Shown: positions 1 to 11,809, counted from the first letter of the stretch. The stretch is DNA of 64,000 nucleotides from Pohlia nutans (GCA_022496805.1 CM040085.1:44793811-44857810), one strand, 5' to 3'. The notes: generated from the sequence alone by a model not told the origin. Made by a program: numbers and translations.

Positions 1-232
1 ACATCTTGCTATCCCGGGAGATGGCGACCCGACCTCACACCTTGTCGCCCAAGCAAAGAATTGTCACTATGCCGGATCACCTAGCTGATCTTCGGCAAAC
101 ACTGGTCCCCTTGTGTGGATGATCCCATGTCCAGTGACTGACTCTTGCCCACTTTCCTTGTCTGATTCCTCATCCTCTTATGGAATCAACATAGAAATTG
201 TTGATATAGCCACTCATGTCCTTCCCTCATAG

Positions 233-433
233 GATAGCGGGGATGTTACTAGATCGGAGGAAGCAGCTACCAAGGATATCTTGAACCAAATCATTCGAGA
301 ATTGGAGCAAGAAGTTGTGGTAGGACTCAAGCTGGAGCAACACGCCCCCGAGCTCTCCCTCCGAAGTAATGACATTTGGCTCCCCAATGACATTTTGAGT
401 CTGGATACCATTAGGAGTTTGACTAATTTCTAG
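233..433 (+). CDS. possible terminal exon of unknown gene
   Basis: An open stretch of 66 codons ends in TAG at 431-433. It is preceded by a good splice acceptor (pyrimidine run then ATAG at 229-232) and has no ATG near its start, so it looks like a 3' exon. The peptide is acidic and amphipathic, with a run resembling SEEAATKDILNQIIRELEQE that could form a helix, then LPNDILSLDTIRSLTNF. I do not recognise the family. The upstream 232 bases are of more balanced composition than the AT-rich DNA that follows and may hold an intron or an earlier exon, partly outside the window. It could equally be a chance open frame or a captured exon. Confidence 0.3.
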   Translation, partial: DSGDVTRSEEAATKDILNQIIRELEQEVVVGLKLEQHAPELSLRSNDIWLPNDILSLDTIRSLTNF

Positions 434-771
434 TTAGAACAAGGTGATTGGTCTGCCTCTTTTCTTCTCTACGTTCATGTGCGCAAGTTACCTGTCTCTT
501 TTTGGCTGTTAACAATGAGTAGTAAGGGCTCTTGGCCTCCTTGCTTTTGGGTGTTTTTTTGTTGTTCCTTCCCATTTTGATCTTGAGTTGAGCTTGCTCT
601 TCATGGTTTCTTTGGTTTTTCTACTTCTTGGTATTTTTAAGCCTTTGACTCTCTTTGCCTTTTGACGTCTCTCTCGCCCTTTGTGGTGTGTATTTGCCTT
701 TTTGGCTCTTTATAAAGTTTTTGCACACGTGTCAGGTTTCTCTCACACCATGGATTTAGTTTTGAAGACAA
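434..771. other. intergenic, pyrimidine-rich
   Basis: The + strand is T-rich, with runs such as TTTTTTTGTTGTTCC. I see no gene, no repeat shared with the rest of the window and no obvious terminator. It may be 3' UTR of the putative exon just upstream. Confidence 0.4.
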
Positions 772-1164
772 TTAACCTTTTGACGCGCCCGTGTCTATAT
801 AATGGAAGATCAACAGATTGTAAGCCTTTTTTTACTACATCTCTTACAATTTTTCATCCATCCAAATTTTCCTTGGTTCTTGTGCTAATTGTCTACCATT
901 TGTACGGTATGGATCTTCAAAATAAGATATTGTGATTTTTTTTCAAAAGAAAAAAATTGGTTTATGCCAAGTTTCATTATTGGTTCAAAAAGTGAGACCT
1001 TGACAACAATTTTCCAAAATAAGTAGAATCAAGTCATGGAAATTATACCATCTCATAATGCATATTATTCCATTTTTTTTGTAAATCCTTTTAATAAAAA
1101 ACTGTTAATTTGGTATTTTTAACCCTTTGATGTGCCTACGTCCACATAATGAACAATGAATATA

Positions 1165-1721
1165 ATAACCCCCAAAGGACCACAAGGCCACCACGTGGCT
1201 TTTAGAACTAGAAAGTGAGGAAATTCGAGTTGTTGGGCCATGAATTATAAGGTGAGCAACAAAGAGACCCTGGTTCTTCTTGAGAGCTGAATTCATGAAG
1301 TGTGCAATTTTTGGTGATTTTTTGAGCTGCAAGGAGGCTATTTGGGCGTCACTTGAGACCCTCATATCTTTCTCCTCACACCTCCAAATTATGTGAAATT
1401 TTTTGCACATGTTCAAAATGATGACCATTGTGCATGGTAGAAATTTCAAAAAAAATTGGAGCACTTTTAATCAATCCAATTTCAACATATGTACAAAATA
1501 CCCTGAACAAGTTCCATCAATCTTCTCAACGGTGGCATTTTCTCAAAAATTGTGCGATTTTGTTGATCCTTTTTTCATACAAAAGCTATGTAAGTCTTCT
1601 TTAATTTCAACGGTGCCGATCGTCAAAATTAACCCACACCAATGAGGAATTGAACTTGTTATAAGAGCTAATCAAGAAAACAAGAGCTAAGCTAAAACCC
1701 CCCCAATCCTTTAGGGGTTAA
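1165..1721 (+). mobile_element. TTAA element family B, nested in A copy 2
   Basis: About 557 bp. The left end reads ATAACCCCCAAAGGACC and the right end CAATCCTTTAGGGGTTAA, so the termini are inverted repeats (CCCYnAAAGGAYC). The target duplication is TTAA, decayed to ATAA on the left. Family A sequence resumes at 1722. The interior has no recognisable gene and is unlike family C (20,099-20,673), although the two share the AAAGGACC terminus. Confidence 0.65.
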
Positions 1722-2201
1722 GATTATTCTTTTGATGACATACATGGATAGTTTTCATCCATCCAAGTTGCTCTTGGTGCTTGTGCTATTTGACTATCAT
1801 TTGTATTGTATGGATCTTCAAAATAAGATATTGTGATTTTTTTAAATAACATAATTCGTTTATGTCAAGTTTCATTCTTAGTTCAAAAAATGAGACCTTA
1901 AACATGATTTTCCAAAATAAGTAGAATCAAATATGGAAATCATACCATCTTGTAGTCCATGTTATTCCAACATAGTACTACAATTTTTAATTTTTTTGGT
2001 TAATTTGGGATTTTAAATTGAATTTCAAAAGAAAACCTTGAAACTTAATTACAATTTAATAATAAAAAATATGATTAATCCAAGTGTACAGATGTAATCT
2101 TCACATTCACATTTCCAACTTTGCTTTGTATAACAACTCCATCTTTGTTATTCATCAAACATTTTATAATGCATCTTCGAAATGAGTGTTGAATCGGGAC
2201 T

Positions 2202-3018
2202 TTAACCTCTAAGCATCCCTAGCTTTTTTGGGCTTAAAATCATCATTGCTTTTGATGTGTTATAGGTCTAAATGTAAGTGAGGTATAGGAATCTCAACTG
2301 TAAAATCTTGTAATATACATGTTGAAGATCATGTTATTCAAATTTGGAGTCGTTTGGCCATATAGATTGCAAGATAATAGTGTCTCAGTGAAAAAAAAGG
2401 ATGATGAAATTTTCCTAGCAACATAGTTAGAGCTGAAATTTGTTTTCAAAATTACTCAAATGAAAAAACTTTGAACTATAAAGTAGTTCAAAATCATCAT
2501 ATAAACACATTGGTACCCAAAAAAACTCATGAAAAAAAATTAACGTGCCCTAAAATGGCCTTGCAATGTCAAAAAGTGGCCCAAAAAGTGACCGATCTGA
2601 CCCAAAAAGCAAAAAGTGTCCAAACTAGACCCGTGCACTAAAATGACAACCAAACATTTCAAACAACACAAATTGACATGAAAACTTTACCATGATAATA
2701 AGACTTCAAGGGAATACAACCCAATAATTTATATTGAAAACAGACACGAGATGAAGGAGATACAAGCCCCCGAAGTTGCAGCCATCAAAATGCACAAAAA
2801 CTGCCCAAAGAAAAGACACCTACTTTCAAATGATCACCAAAAATTCAATACATCTTGGATTGATTTGAAATTTTTACCGCTCATTCCATACATCATGAGG
2901 GGCGTTTTTTCAAAATTTCATCAAAACCACACACTCTTTGCAAAAGTTACAGCTCTTCGAAGGTGAATGTACCCCAAAAAACGTTCAAAATGTGGACGTT
3001 GGGACGGTTAGGGGTTAA
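2202..3018 (+). mobile_element. TTAA element family D, nested in A copy 2
   Basis: About 817 bp. It starts TTAACCTCTAAGCATCCC and ends GGACGGTTAGGGGTTAA, with TTAA on both sides. It interrupts the last 12 bases of family A copy 2, giving a precise empty site by comparison with intact A copies. A second, inverted fragment of D lies at about 14,400-14,665, which shows D is a repeated family. A 71-codon open frame at 2751 lies inside the repeat and I treat it as chance. Confidence 0.75.
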
Positions 3019-3347
3019 AGAGTTAAGTGAATTTCAAAAAAAAAAACCTCGCAAAATTAATTAAAATTTGTTTAAGAAAAACATGATAAATCCAACCATA
3101 CAAATGTGATCTACACATTGAGATTGACAACTTCGAAATTGGTGGTGGATTTGGACGTTAAAAGGTCAACCCTTTGGAACCCATGGCGGTTCTGTAGAAA
3201 CCACAGTTTTTTGTGATATTTTTTAAAAATCTATCTTTAAATTATGAGTCCTACTAATAGTATTCAGCAATATGAATGTAAACATGGCTTAATCAAACAA
3301 GTGCCAGTTAAACTTTGGTAAGATCCGACCATTGCATTGGAAGATTA

Positions 3348-3525
3348 TAGTACCGTAGCTTCCTACTAGCTTGGGCAACTTCCTCCCTAATAATTAATTA
3401 AATAGTGAGGCAACATTACAATTATTAGCCATTTCATATATTTTTAATTTAGTAATTTTCCATAAATGTAGGCATCTTTTTAATTATTTATTTTCTAACC
3501 AACAACTGATAGGAAGCTATGGTAT
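3348..3525. mobile_element. miniature inverted-repeat element, TAGTACC family
   Basis: The left end is TAGTACCGTAGCTTCCTA and the right end is TAGGAAGCTATGGTAT, an imperfect inverted repeat over about 18 bp around an AT-rich core. The first 12 bases match the termini of the element at 7329-7582. There is no coding capacity and I could not fix the target duplication. Confidence 0.6.
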
Positions 3526-4246
3526 GTCTTTGAATCATATAATGCACACTCAAAAATGAGATTTTGGAGGGTGTGTGACTTCAAAGTTAAATAGAATTTG
3601 GGTTACATTTTCAAAAATGAAAGTGAAGATGTACATCAATGACCTATGTCAACACCTCTCCATTGCAGTCTTTCATGTCAAGAACGGACTCATACATAAC
3701 TCTTGTGAATTTTATGAGTGAGAGTGACGTTGATACATTGAGTTGGTACATTGATCAAGATCAAAACACATACAGTAATGGAACATGACCAAGAGAACAC
3801 AATCCAAACAGAACAAATAATAGGGTCCAAATAAATCTTTGAAGGTAATTTTTATAAATGAATTACATTAATATAGGATGCTTAAAATTGATTAAAATAA
3901 TAAAAATAGAATATTCTTGAAATATCATTACTTATAGTAAGTATTACTTTTATTTGTTAGGATACTTTAAATACCCTATTATCTCACGTGGTACCTAAAA
4001 ATACATCAATGACTTCCCCGGGGTCTTATGTACTACAACATAGCCAAATTTGACTCAAAGAACACAAATATATCATAAATATTCATAAATTGAGCAACTA
4101 TGGTTCAAAATTAAGTATGTTAATGAATAAAACGGCTTCAAAATTTGTGATCTCTTTTGCACTTGATTTCATGGAGGATTTCCGTTCTTTTTGTGAAGAG
4201 TTTGATACCCCTCAAGCACCAATATTTGTTTATACGTTCTGGCTAC
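3526..4246. other. AT-rich intergenic, nothing recognised
   Basis: I see no gene, terminal inverted repeat or tandem repeat. Short AT-rich patches only. Confidence 0.5.
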
Positions 4247-4440
4247 TTAACCCTTAAACATCAATATCCCTCTGGGAGGACAAAGACGAGGGAATATTTG
4301 AAAAAGTTCAGCGCCTGGCAGCGTATGTTTTGGGCCGGGCAGTTAAAATGCGGACAAATATGCATGCGGGTAACGATTTTTTGACCAAAGACTCCTATTT
4401 ACAAAAGCCCGAGGGGCTCCTTGTGACATTTAAGGGTTAA
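4247..4440. mobile_element. TTAA element family K
   Basis: A 194 bp element starting TTAACCCTTAAACATC and ending GTGACATTTAAGGGTTAA. The terminal TTAACCCTTAAA is perfectly inverted at the other end. Its right TTAA (4437-4440) is at the same time the left TTAA of element L, so two TTAA elements abut. Confidence 0.65.
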
Positions 4441-5171
4441 CTCCTAAACGTTATTGCAACCATAATCTAGCAATGGATATATCTAAAGCAAAGTATCACA
4501 GAGTAGATGAAGGAATTTTCATCCAATTCCTTTCGTGAAGGCTCTTCGTTGCTTATGCCACCTCTTCAAGTTGAATTAAGGTCATTAAAGCTATTTTGGA
4601 TTTTGTATGGGGTTCCAACTACACAAAGAGTTGTAAAAACGGTTCACCATGTAGTGTATTTTAGATTTTTCTATTTTTCATTCTTAAACTAGATTTAGGC
4701 CATGAAAATGAGTTCTATTGTATTTGAGCTTAATTAAAAAAATGAAGCTTACCAAGTCTAGTTTCTACTCCACTATGAATTTTTGGAAAACTCTATTTTA
4801 AATTAAGTGTTTTATTGGAGTTACAAATCGGAGGGTATTACCATGGTGTAGCAAATTTTCCTAAATTTAGATACATGGATGATTTTCATTTACTGTACTT
4901 TTCTTCATTGTAATTTATACTTTTGGTAAAAAAAATGGAATTTTTGAGTATATTTTGTAACTGATATGAATTTTCTTTACAATCGCTTCAAAAAATCATA
5001 GTAATTTCAAAAAAATTCCAAAATAAATGAAAAATTGCATGATTTGTAGTCAACACATAGCTTCATCTACTAAAAATATAAAGTTGAATTCTTATCTTAT
5101 TTATAGTTGCAAAATTGAGTTGGCATGAAAAACATGATTCCATGGTCATAGGCCAAACACTTAGGGGTTAA
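4437..5171. mobile_element. TTAA element family L
   Basis: About 735 bp, from TTAACTCCTAAACGTTATTG to CACTTAGGGGTTAA. The first 16 bases resemble the start of family F (23,225) but the interior does not. There is no gene in it; a 61-codon open frame at 4507 is unconvincing. Confidence 0.55.
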
Positions 5172-5212
5172 ACGAGGGTTTAAATTTGAATGAAGAATAA
5201 ATTCTATGTGTA

Positions 5213-5220
<8 letters not shown>

Positions 5221-5277
<57 letters not shown>
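5221..5277. repeat. (TA)n microsatellite
   Basis: About 28 perfect TA dinucleotides, next to a short GTGTATGTGTGTG run at 5205-5220. Any open frame across it coding for YIYIYI is an artefact. Confidence 0.95.
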
Positions 5278-5282
<5 letters not shown>

Positions 5283-5505
5283 TAATTTGAATTGTATGTG
5301 TAGCGCATCTTGAGTACTACAACATGGCCAAATTTTATTCCAAGATTCTCATTTTTAAAAAAGAAGTGCCTATTTGTAGCAGAATAGAACATTGCAATAG
5401 AACACCCTTTTGAAAACTGAATCAAAAAATAATCTTCACTTAGATTCACTTTTTTAAGTAATGAAGGAATGTCGTTTGTATTCCATGAATTTTGGGACTA
5501 TTGTG

Positions 5506-5742
5506 TTAGAGCATGCCCAGCAGCAGCAATTTCTTTGACCCAACGTTAAGATAACGGGCAGTTGTTCCCTTGTTCTCCCCAGCAATAGTGATGCCAACCC
5601 TAAGATGATGCTCAACGCCATTAAATTTGATTTCTCCACACCAAATACTATTGTCTTGGCGGGTGCTTTTTTTTCTTGCACTAAGCTTAAATAAGAGTTG
5701 TGGGGATCCAGTAGCCAGCAATTGACTGATAGCATGATGGGA
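5506..5742 (-). pseudogene. possible coding remnant, unknown protein
   Basis: An open frame of about 78 codons on the minus strand reads like real protein, with stretches such as QLLATGSPQLLFKLS, IWCGEIKFNGVEHHL and RVGITIAGENKGTTARYLNV. It ends in a stop at 5506-5508. An in-frame stop lies just upstream at about 5746, so there is no full gene. I do not recognise the family. Codon composition is less AT-biased than the flanks. It may be an exon left from a decayed or captured gene. Confidence 0.3.
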
Positions 5743-5765
5743 CGCAGTTTACAATGCTCTGACAA

Positions 5766-6660
5766 CAGGGAATATGGTGTTGGCTACAACAAAATATTGG
5801 ATGCTGCTGGGATAAACATGCAGACCCCTCCCCCTATGCTCATGTTCCTCCAATTTAAAATGGCGTTGTACCCATGAATTCATCAAAACTGCTGGGCTTG
5901 CAACAAATTGCCACGTAAACTTAGTTTCTAAATTTTGCAACTAGATGGTCGTCCCATTGCAAAAAAGTGTTGGCTTCCATTGCTCGATTATGCTATGTTG
6001 TTTTTAATAAACGAAGAGTGGAATTACCTACACTTTTTTACCCCACTGTACTTTACTTATTGCAATTGGGTTTCTCCAATTTGTGCCAATTTTTTTTTAA
6101 ATAAAATAAAAATTGGAATTGCCAATGAGGGATCAAGAATGATATGGAACAAAATCTAGCTTTAATACAAAGGGGCCTGCCTCAAGAACATTCACCTGTG
6201 CATTATGCACAATTGTAAGGAGTAGAATCAGGAAGACATGGTCTCACTTTCTGTATTTTGTGGACCGAAGTGCCAATGCATGTGTCTCGGGAGCTTCATC
6301 GTATTTGGAACTGTACTAATTATTTGGATTGTTTCAATGAGTCTCCTCAACATCCGGGACCTCGGGTATGTTGCCTATAAGGTGGACATACCAAACGTTT
6401 TTTTTTTCCTGGCTACATTTCTCCAGATTTCTCTACCAAATATGGCATTTTTCTTTTGTCAAGGAAAAAATGAGAATTTTTTGAATTTTTTTGCTAGACT
6501 TTCTCTATAGTTTTGTGAAGATAGCCAAATTTTGTGAAAAAACTAACAAAATATGAAGAAATTCTATCAAAATATGATTGTAAGCTTAAAATTTTGTCAA
6601 ATATTCTTTCTCAATTTCTTTTACGTTGCCAGTTAAGCTTCAAGGGAAAAAAAAATAGGA
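5766..6660. other. intergenic, nothing recognised
   Basis: The open frames here (up to 90 codons) are AT-rich, lack domain features and have no splice or repeat support. I report no gene. Confidence 0.45.
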
Positions 6661-6667
6661 AAAACAC

Positions 6668-6802
6668 TGGACACACCCATTACCATTCATTCAACAATTT
6701 TACCCTCATGTACCATAGGTGTGCATTTGTGCTCTAGAATGTACTACTCCATTGGTACGCGAGGGCGGAATTGGGTCTTGGGTGGTAATGGGTGTGTCCA
6801 CC
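6668..6802. mobile_element. palindromic miniature element, family R
   Basis: The left arm GGACACACCCATTACCA and the right arm TGGTAATGGGTGTGTCC form a near-perfect inverted repeat. The homology continues inward (CCCTCATGTACC and GGTACGCGAGGG), so almost the whole 135 bp is one long hairpin. Related copies lie at 24,132-24,264 and 34,521-34,657. Confidence 0.75.
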
Positions 6803-7328
6803 TTATTTGACTGCAACATACAGACCAGAAAATTTAGGAAAATCAAAATTCACTAAGAAGAAAAAGAATAACTCTACTTCTAACTTTTGATCAATATCTT
6901 CTTGATCTCAGCACTAAGGTGAAGGTACCTAAAACCGCCCATTTAAACTACTGTACCTGGAATTTTTTGAAACTCGAATTGGACTATTTTTTTTTTTGTT
7001 GATCAATAAAATTGAAATAAATAAATAAATCTTAATTAAAACGTAATTTTTATGAATTTTGAAAGTGAAAAGTTAGTCATACCCCACTTGTGCTACAGAG
7101 GTGGTGGTTCTCTCAACACAAAAAGTATCATGAATTGCATCTTTGACGCCCCAATTCTGCTCACTTGTAAAAACTTTTTGATTGAATGACAAGTGGTTGG
7201 ATTTTGGTTCCTTGGGTCAGTTGATGGATTCTACCAAAGTGATAATATTACAAATTTGGGGCTCAATGTTTACACTTCAACACAAAAAACAAAGGATGGA
7301 CGGTCTCATAAAAAATCATCAGATATTG
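6803..7328. other. intergenic, nothing recognised
   Basis: AT-rich sequence with a short (AAAT)n patch near 7017. No gene seen. Confidence 0.45.
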
Positions 7329-7582
7329 TAGTACCATAGCTGGGTCGCCAAAAAACAAAATAAGTTTAAAATCGGAAATTATGAGGACCAAAAAACCAAA
7401 ATATAATGAATTAATTTTAGCTATATTTTGGGCTATTTTGGGCCATTTGGGTCATTTTAAATCTTTTTTAGTTTTTTTCCTAAAAATCAAAAATCAATAA
7501 ATTTATTTTTAGAGTAATGAATGTTATTTTTCAAAAAATAATAAATATTCATTCGTGGGGTGGCGACCCAGCTACGGTACTA
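7329..7582. mobile_element. miniature inverted-repeat element, TAGTACC family
   Basis: The termini TAGTACCATAGCTGGGTCGC and GCGACCCAGCTACGGTACTA are inverted repeats with one mismatch over about 20 bp. The interior is AT-rich and holds direct GGGCCATTTGGGTC-type repeats. The outer 12 bases match the element at 3348-3525. A 62-codon minus-strand frame at 7572-7760 lies outside it and looks random. Confidence 0.75.
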
Positions 7583-8056
7583 CGGTAATTGCAGCATGAT
7601 GTATGTACATGCCAATATTTCTGCCGCAGGGATGGAATGCATGCAGGTGCTGTGGTCCTTTTGGCGGCCATGAAATCGATAAGAGAGCCTGGCTGCACCA
7701 GGTTCTCCAAGGATAGTTTGTCCTTTCTTTTCTTCTCCCTCTTTTTTCTTTTCTTATCAAAAATTATTTATTTGATTATTTATTTATTATTATTGGTTTG
7801 TGATATGCATTGTACATAACATTCTTTAGATAATAATGCAGCACACTCTTTTGTTTGTGCAAAGAATCAGCATCTAAATAGGGAATTGATGATGTGGAAC
7901 ATGTAGAAACTATTAAAAAAAAATAGAAGTTTGTTAAGTTACCAAGCCATCTTTAGCTAAAGATGGCATTGATTCTCCAAAAGATTACGATTCTTGTAAT
8001 GATTTTGGCTTGGGATGCTAATTTCCAAGAGTGAATCATGGGGTTGCTAAAGAATG
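7583..8056. other. intergenic, nothing recognised
   Basis: Contains a small hairpin (AAGCCATCTTTAGC / GCTAAAGATGGC near 7943-7968). No gene seen. Confidence 0.4.
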
Positions 8057-8497
8057 TTAAATATGCCCTCAAAAGACCAAGGATTCATAGTTTGAAATGA
8101 CTGTAGTTGGTTGTCACGATCAAATAAAAAAACTATAATATAAATAGAAGTCCAAATGTTTAGGGTTTTTTTTCCAAAAGATATCATTTTGTATAATGAA
8201 AAAACGAATCTGAAAATATATTTATAGAATTTGGCATTCGTTGAAAAAAAAATTCAAAAATAATAATTATTTGGCATGACATATTGACCCCAACGGCCAA
8301 CGATCATGTTGTGAAAAATGTAATTCAAATGGGAGCAAATTTTATATCACTGAAATCTGAAATCGATAAGGAACATTGTATGTGTTGGTCAGAGAAAAAA
8401 ATTAATTTGAACAGAAAGAAACTCACATAAAACCTATGCAAAAGTGCTAAAGGAAACATGGGGCACAATTTAGAATTTGTGATCTTGTGGGAGTTAA
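8057..8497. mobile_element. TTAA element family N, diverged copy with internal insertion
   Basis: Compared with the 238 bp copy at 21,856-22,093, the two share AAGGATTCATAGTTT near the left end and ACATTGTATGTGTTGGTCA / ACATTGCATGTGTTGGTCA in the right half. The copy here has about 200 extra bases between them (roughly 8115-8320). That extra piece is itself similar to 19,085-19,215, so it is probably another inserted repeat. Confidence 0.5.
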
Positions 8498-9971
8498 AAA
8501 TATGCAATTTTAATAAAATAATGATATTCCAACCAATAACTTCAAAAAAAATTCAAATAAGAGCTTCAAAATAAAGTACAACCTATAATTATAAACAACT
8601 ACAAAACAAAAGCAAAAGAAAAAACCAAATTAATTAATTAAAGTTCAAAGTTATAAAATTTTAATTATTTGTGAAATTGAGGGCTTAGTTGCCTTTTATA
8701 TACACATATAATATAGGATGCTAATGAAGAGATTTTCATAACAATACATGCACTTTTCTTACAAGTGGAGTTATTCTTAAAAATGAATAGAAAAAATAAT
8801 ACAAAGTGAAATTTTCAAAGTTAGAGAACTCTCAAATAATTTGACAAAGATCTAGTTATTCCTCTATTTCTTTTTTATTTTTTATTTTATTATCATGCAT
8901 CTTCACATCTTCTGTTGTAATGAAAATTTCTTCAAAAAAATTGAAATGATGCATTACAACACATCTAGTTTTTGCCAAATACACTTGATTTTTTAGAGTT
9001 TCTTTACACTAAGAGTCCAAGTCATTTCAGCTTAGGGTCATTTGGGGAGAAATATGTCTTCAAGTTTAAGAGAAAAATAATGAGGAGTTGAAGAAAAGCT
9101 CCAAGGTCATGGATTGGAGCTTCATTTGTAATATTATAGGCCTTTAGGCCATTCAGTACGATAATAATAATAACAATAATAATAATAATAGAAACTTGTA
9201 CCATTTACATATTTTCATTAATATAAAGAATGTTGAATTTAAATGACTCATCAAATCTAGATCATATGATAAATTTCAATTTCAATTGGTTATTTTTAAC
9301 ATAATTATATTACATTGTAGGAAAAAACTTTGGATTCAATGTAAAGATGCAACATTTTTAAAGTAGGACCTTGATGATATGAATATGATGCATATTGTAG
9401 TAGAAATGTCATGTCACGTGCCATCTAAACTTCAAGCATTATATACCAATTTTAAATTTTTTTTCAATGTGTTTTAGAAATTCACATATAACATTGACAA
9501 TCCAAAATGATGCACCTTCATGTTAGCTCTATCAACATCTTCAATAATTTACTATCATAATACAATACTTGCCCTTGTCAATGAGATTTTTTCAAAATAC
9601 AAGAAAAATACACATACAAAGCAATCTTTAAAGTTTTTCCTTCCACTTCTATTCTTTTGTTACAGTACAAGGACTACACATTCCAATAGTGCCTCTGCGC
9701 AATATGTTTTCATAACTAATCAATTCTAGGTGGCACATACAATTTTATTTTTCCTTCAAATGTTTTAAAATTTATTTTATAAACTTTTTTTTTTTTGATT
9801 ATATTTTACAATTGAATTCAAACATGGCCAAATATAAATGATTATAACTTGTGATTGGAGACTACAACTCCATATTAGACTTTTGCAATATGTTTTTCCA
9901 CCTAAAAAAATGTGAATTATCCAAATTTAGAAAGGAACCCTATATTCATGATCAATTTCACGTAATGTACA
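8498..9971. other. AT-rich intergenic with (AAT)n tract
   Basis: No gene recognised. An imperfect (AAT)n tract lies at about 9160-9190. The short open frames are low-complexity. Confidence 0.5.
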
Positions 9972-10175
9972 CTAATTATCCCATTTAGTGAGCGAGGGTT
10001 TATGGTGCATGTGGGAAATCATTGAAGGTGATACTAATATCATTATGATGTAAAATTAGTGTGATATGAAGTTTTCAGGCACTCTATAAAAAATTCAGCC
10101 CTCACTAATTTTGAGATTTGGCAAAATAGTGCGTGCCTTGGGAATTAGTTCCACGTGTACTAAATGGAATGGAAT
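9972..10175 (+). mobile_element. miniature element, family DD
   Basis: About 205 bp, bounded by CCCATTTAGTGAGCGAGGG and CCACGTGTACTAAATGG. The outer CCATTTAGT is inverted. An inverted copy lies at about 24,510-24,720, sharing the core GATGTAAAATTAGTGTGATA. No coding capacity. Confidence 0.55.
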
Positions 10176-10417
10176 GATCATTGTAGTTTCTTCATTCTCA
10201 TGGGTAGGAAAAAAAAGAAGTGTACTTCATTAGTTGTACAACAACTGAATGACAACATTGTCAACGTTTTGAAATTTCTATTAAAAAGAACTTTAAAGAA
10301 ATTCATAACTAATTCATACAGTTTTCAAAGATGATTTTTTTTAATGAGTTGGAATCTTTTCAACATAGAAACAACACCCACAAGTTTTTTTGCCTCCGGT
10401 GCAAGGACTAATACTAC

Positions 10418-10963
10418 TTAACCCTTTGACGCGCCAGCGTCCATATTCCGAACGCTGGATGATTTTTGATGCGTCCCTTCACCGCATACGGTGATTTTTC
10501 ATCCATCCAAAATTCTTTTGATTCGTGTGCTAGTTGACTACCATTTGTGCAGTATGGATCTTCAAAATAAGATAATGTGAATTTTTGAAAAATAACAAAA
10601 GTGGTTTATGTCAAATTTCATTCTTAGTTCAAAAAGTGAGACCTTAAACATGATTTTTCATAATAAGTAGAATCAAATAATGGAAACCATACCATCTTGT
10701 AGTGCATGTTATTCCAATTTCATTACAATATTTTTTAAAATTTTTAATGTTAATTTTGGATTTTTAATTGAATTTCAAGAGAAAACCTTGCAAAATTAAT
10801 TAAAATTTATTGATAATAAATATGATGAATCCAACTGTACAGATGTTATCTTCACATTGACATTTACAACTTTGTTTTGCACATCAACTTCATTTTTGTT
10901 TTTCATTAAACATTTTATAACGAATCTTTGAAAATAGTGTTGAATCAGGACGTAAAGGGTTAA
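10418..10963 (+). mobile_element. TTAA element family A, uninterrupted copy
   Basis: A 546 bp reference copy, from TTAACCCTTTGACGCGCC to GGACGTAAAGGGTTAA. It is the empty-site reference for the nested copies at 772-3169. The termini are inverted over TTAACCCTTT and imperfectly beyond. There is no open frame of note. A non-autonomous piggyBac-like element is the best reading. Confidence 0.8.
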
Positions 10964-10994
10964 TGATTTCAAACATCCTTTTTACATTGTCCAC

Positions 10995-11555
10995 TTAACC
11001 CCTAATGACCCACGCAACCATTTTGTGGTTGTTCTATGTCTTTGGTCAACTTTTTTGGGTGGATTTAAACTTTTTTTTGCAAATTTTCATTTATTTTATG
11101 AATAGTAAAATGGATTACTTTGCATGGGTATTTTGCAAATTAAAATTGCTATTCAATATCTTCTTCTTTTTTCTTATGAAGAAAAGAACACAAAGTATGT
11201 AACATTATTGTAGTGTTCAAAATTTACTGTTAGGGGAAAGTAATGATGTTTTCATAATCGAATTTTGGGATTTTTTTTTCAAATAAATACAATATGAAAT
11301 TTTAGCCCATGATTCAAAAAGGTCATATTCTAAAACAATTAATCGTAAGTTTGGTGAATTGTCAAAATAAAATGCTTTGAAATTGATTCAACAATCATCT
11401 ACAAATATTTTTCCGAATTTGATTATATAGATAATTTTCATTCATGATGCACAACATAATTTGTTTTTATTAGAACTTCATAACTGTTGAAAAACACATA
11501 TTTTATAGTACATTTGAGTTTGTTCATAACCCCTTGGATCATTAGGGGTTTTTAA
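10995..11555. mobile_element. TTAA element family M
   Basis: It starts TTAACCCCTAATGACCCACG and ends GGATCATTAGGGGTTTTTAA. The inverted terminus is CCCCTAATGAyCC. The right TTAA is offset by a short T insertion. About 560 bp, with no gene. Confidence 0.6.
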
Positions 11556-11636
11556 GAATGATTCAAATATTCCTTTTCACACAATGCTAACTAAGTTAAG
11601 ATTTTTTTTAATATTGCAAGCACTCTACTATCCTAA

Positions 11637-11675
<39 letters not shown>

Positions 11676-11760
11676 GTATATATATATATGTATATATATA
11701 TGTATATATATATATATGTATATATATATGTATATATATATATATGTATATATATATATG

Positions 11761-11809
<49 letters not shown>

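Larger units (their letters stand above)
1119..3026 (+). mobile_element. TTAA element family A, copy 2, nested inside copy 1
   Basis: It begins TTAACCCTTTGATGTGCC at 1119, immediately inside the TTAA of copy 1, and ends AGAGTTAA at 3019-3026. It is flanked by TTAA on both sides (1119-1122 and 3023-3026), the expected target duplication. It is itself split by element B (1165-1721) and by element D (2202-3018). Element D sits in the internal TTAA of the family A terminus (GACGTTAAAGGGTTAA in intact copies). Confidence 0.8.
772..3169 (+). mobile_element. TTAA element family A, copy 1, split by nested insertions
   Basis: Family A is about 545 bp when intact (10,418-10,963; 13,746-14,292; 46,181-46,658). 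It starts TTAACCCTTTGACGCGCC and ends GGGACGTTAAAGGGTTAA. Copy 1 begins at 772 with TTAACCTTTTGACGCGCC, runs to 1122, and resumes at 3023 with TTAAGTGAATTTC. It ends in a degraded terminus near 3166-3169 (TCAA for TTAA). Intact copies have TTTTTAATTGAATTTC at the break, so the interruption is a precise TTAA insertion. There is no coding capacity. Known: TTAA duplication with a CCCT-type terminus is the piggyBac pattern; assignment here is inference. Confidence 0.8.
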
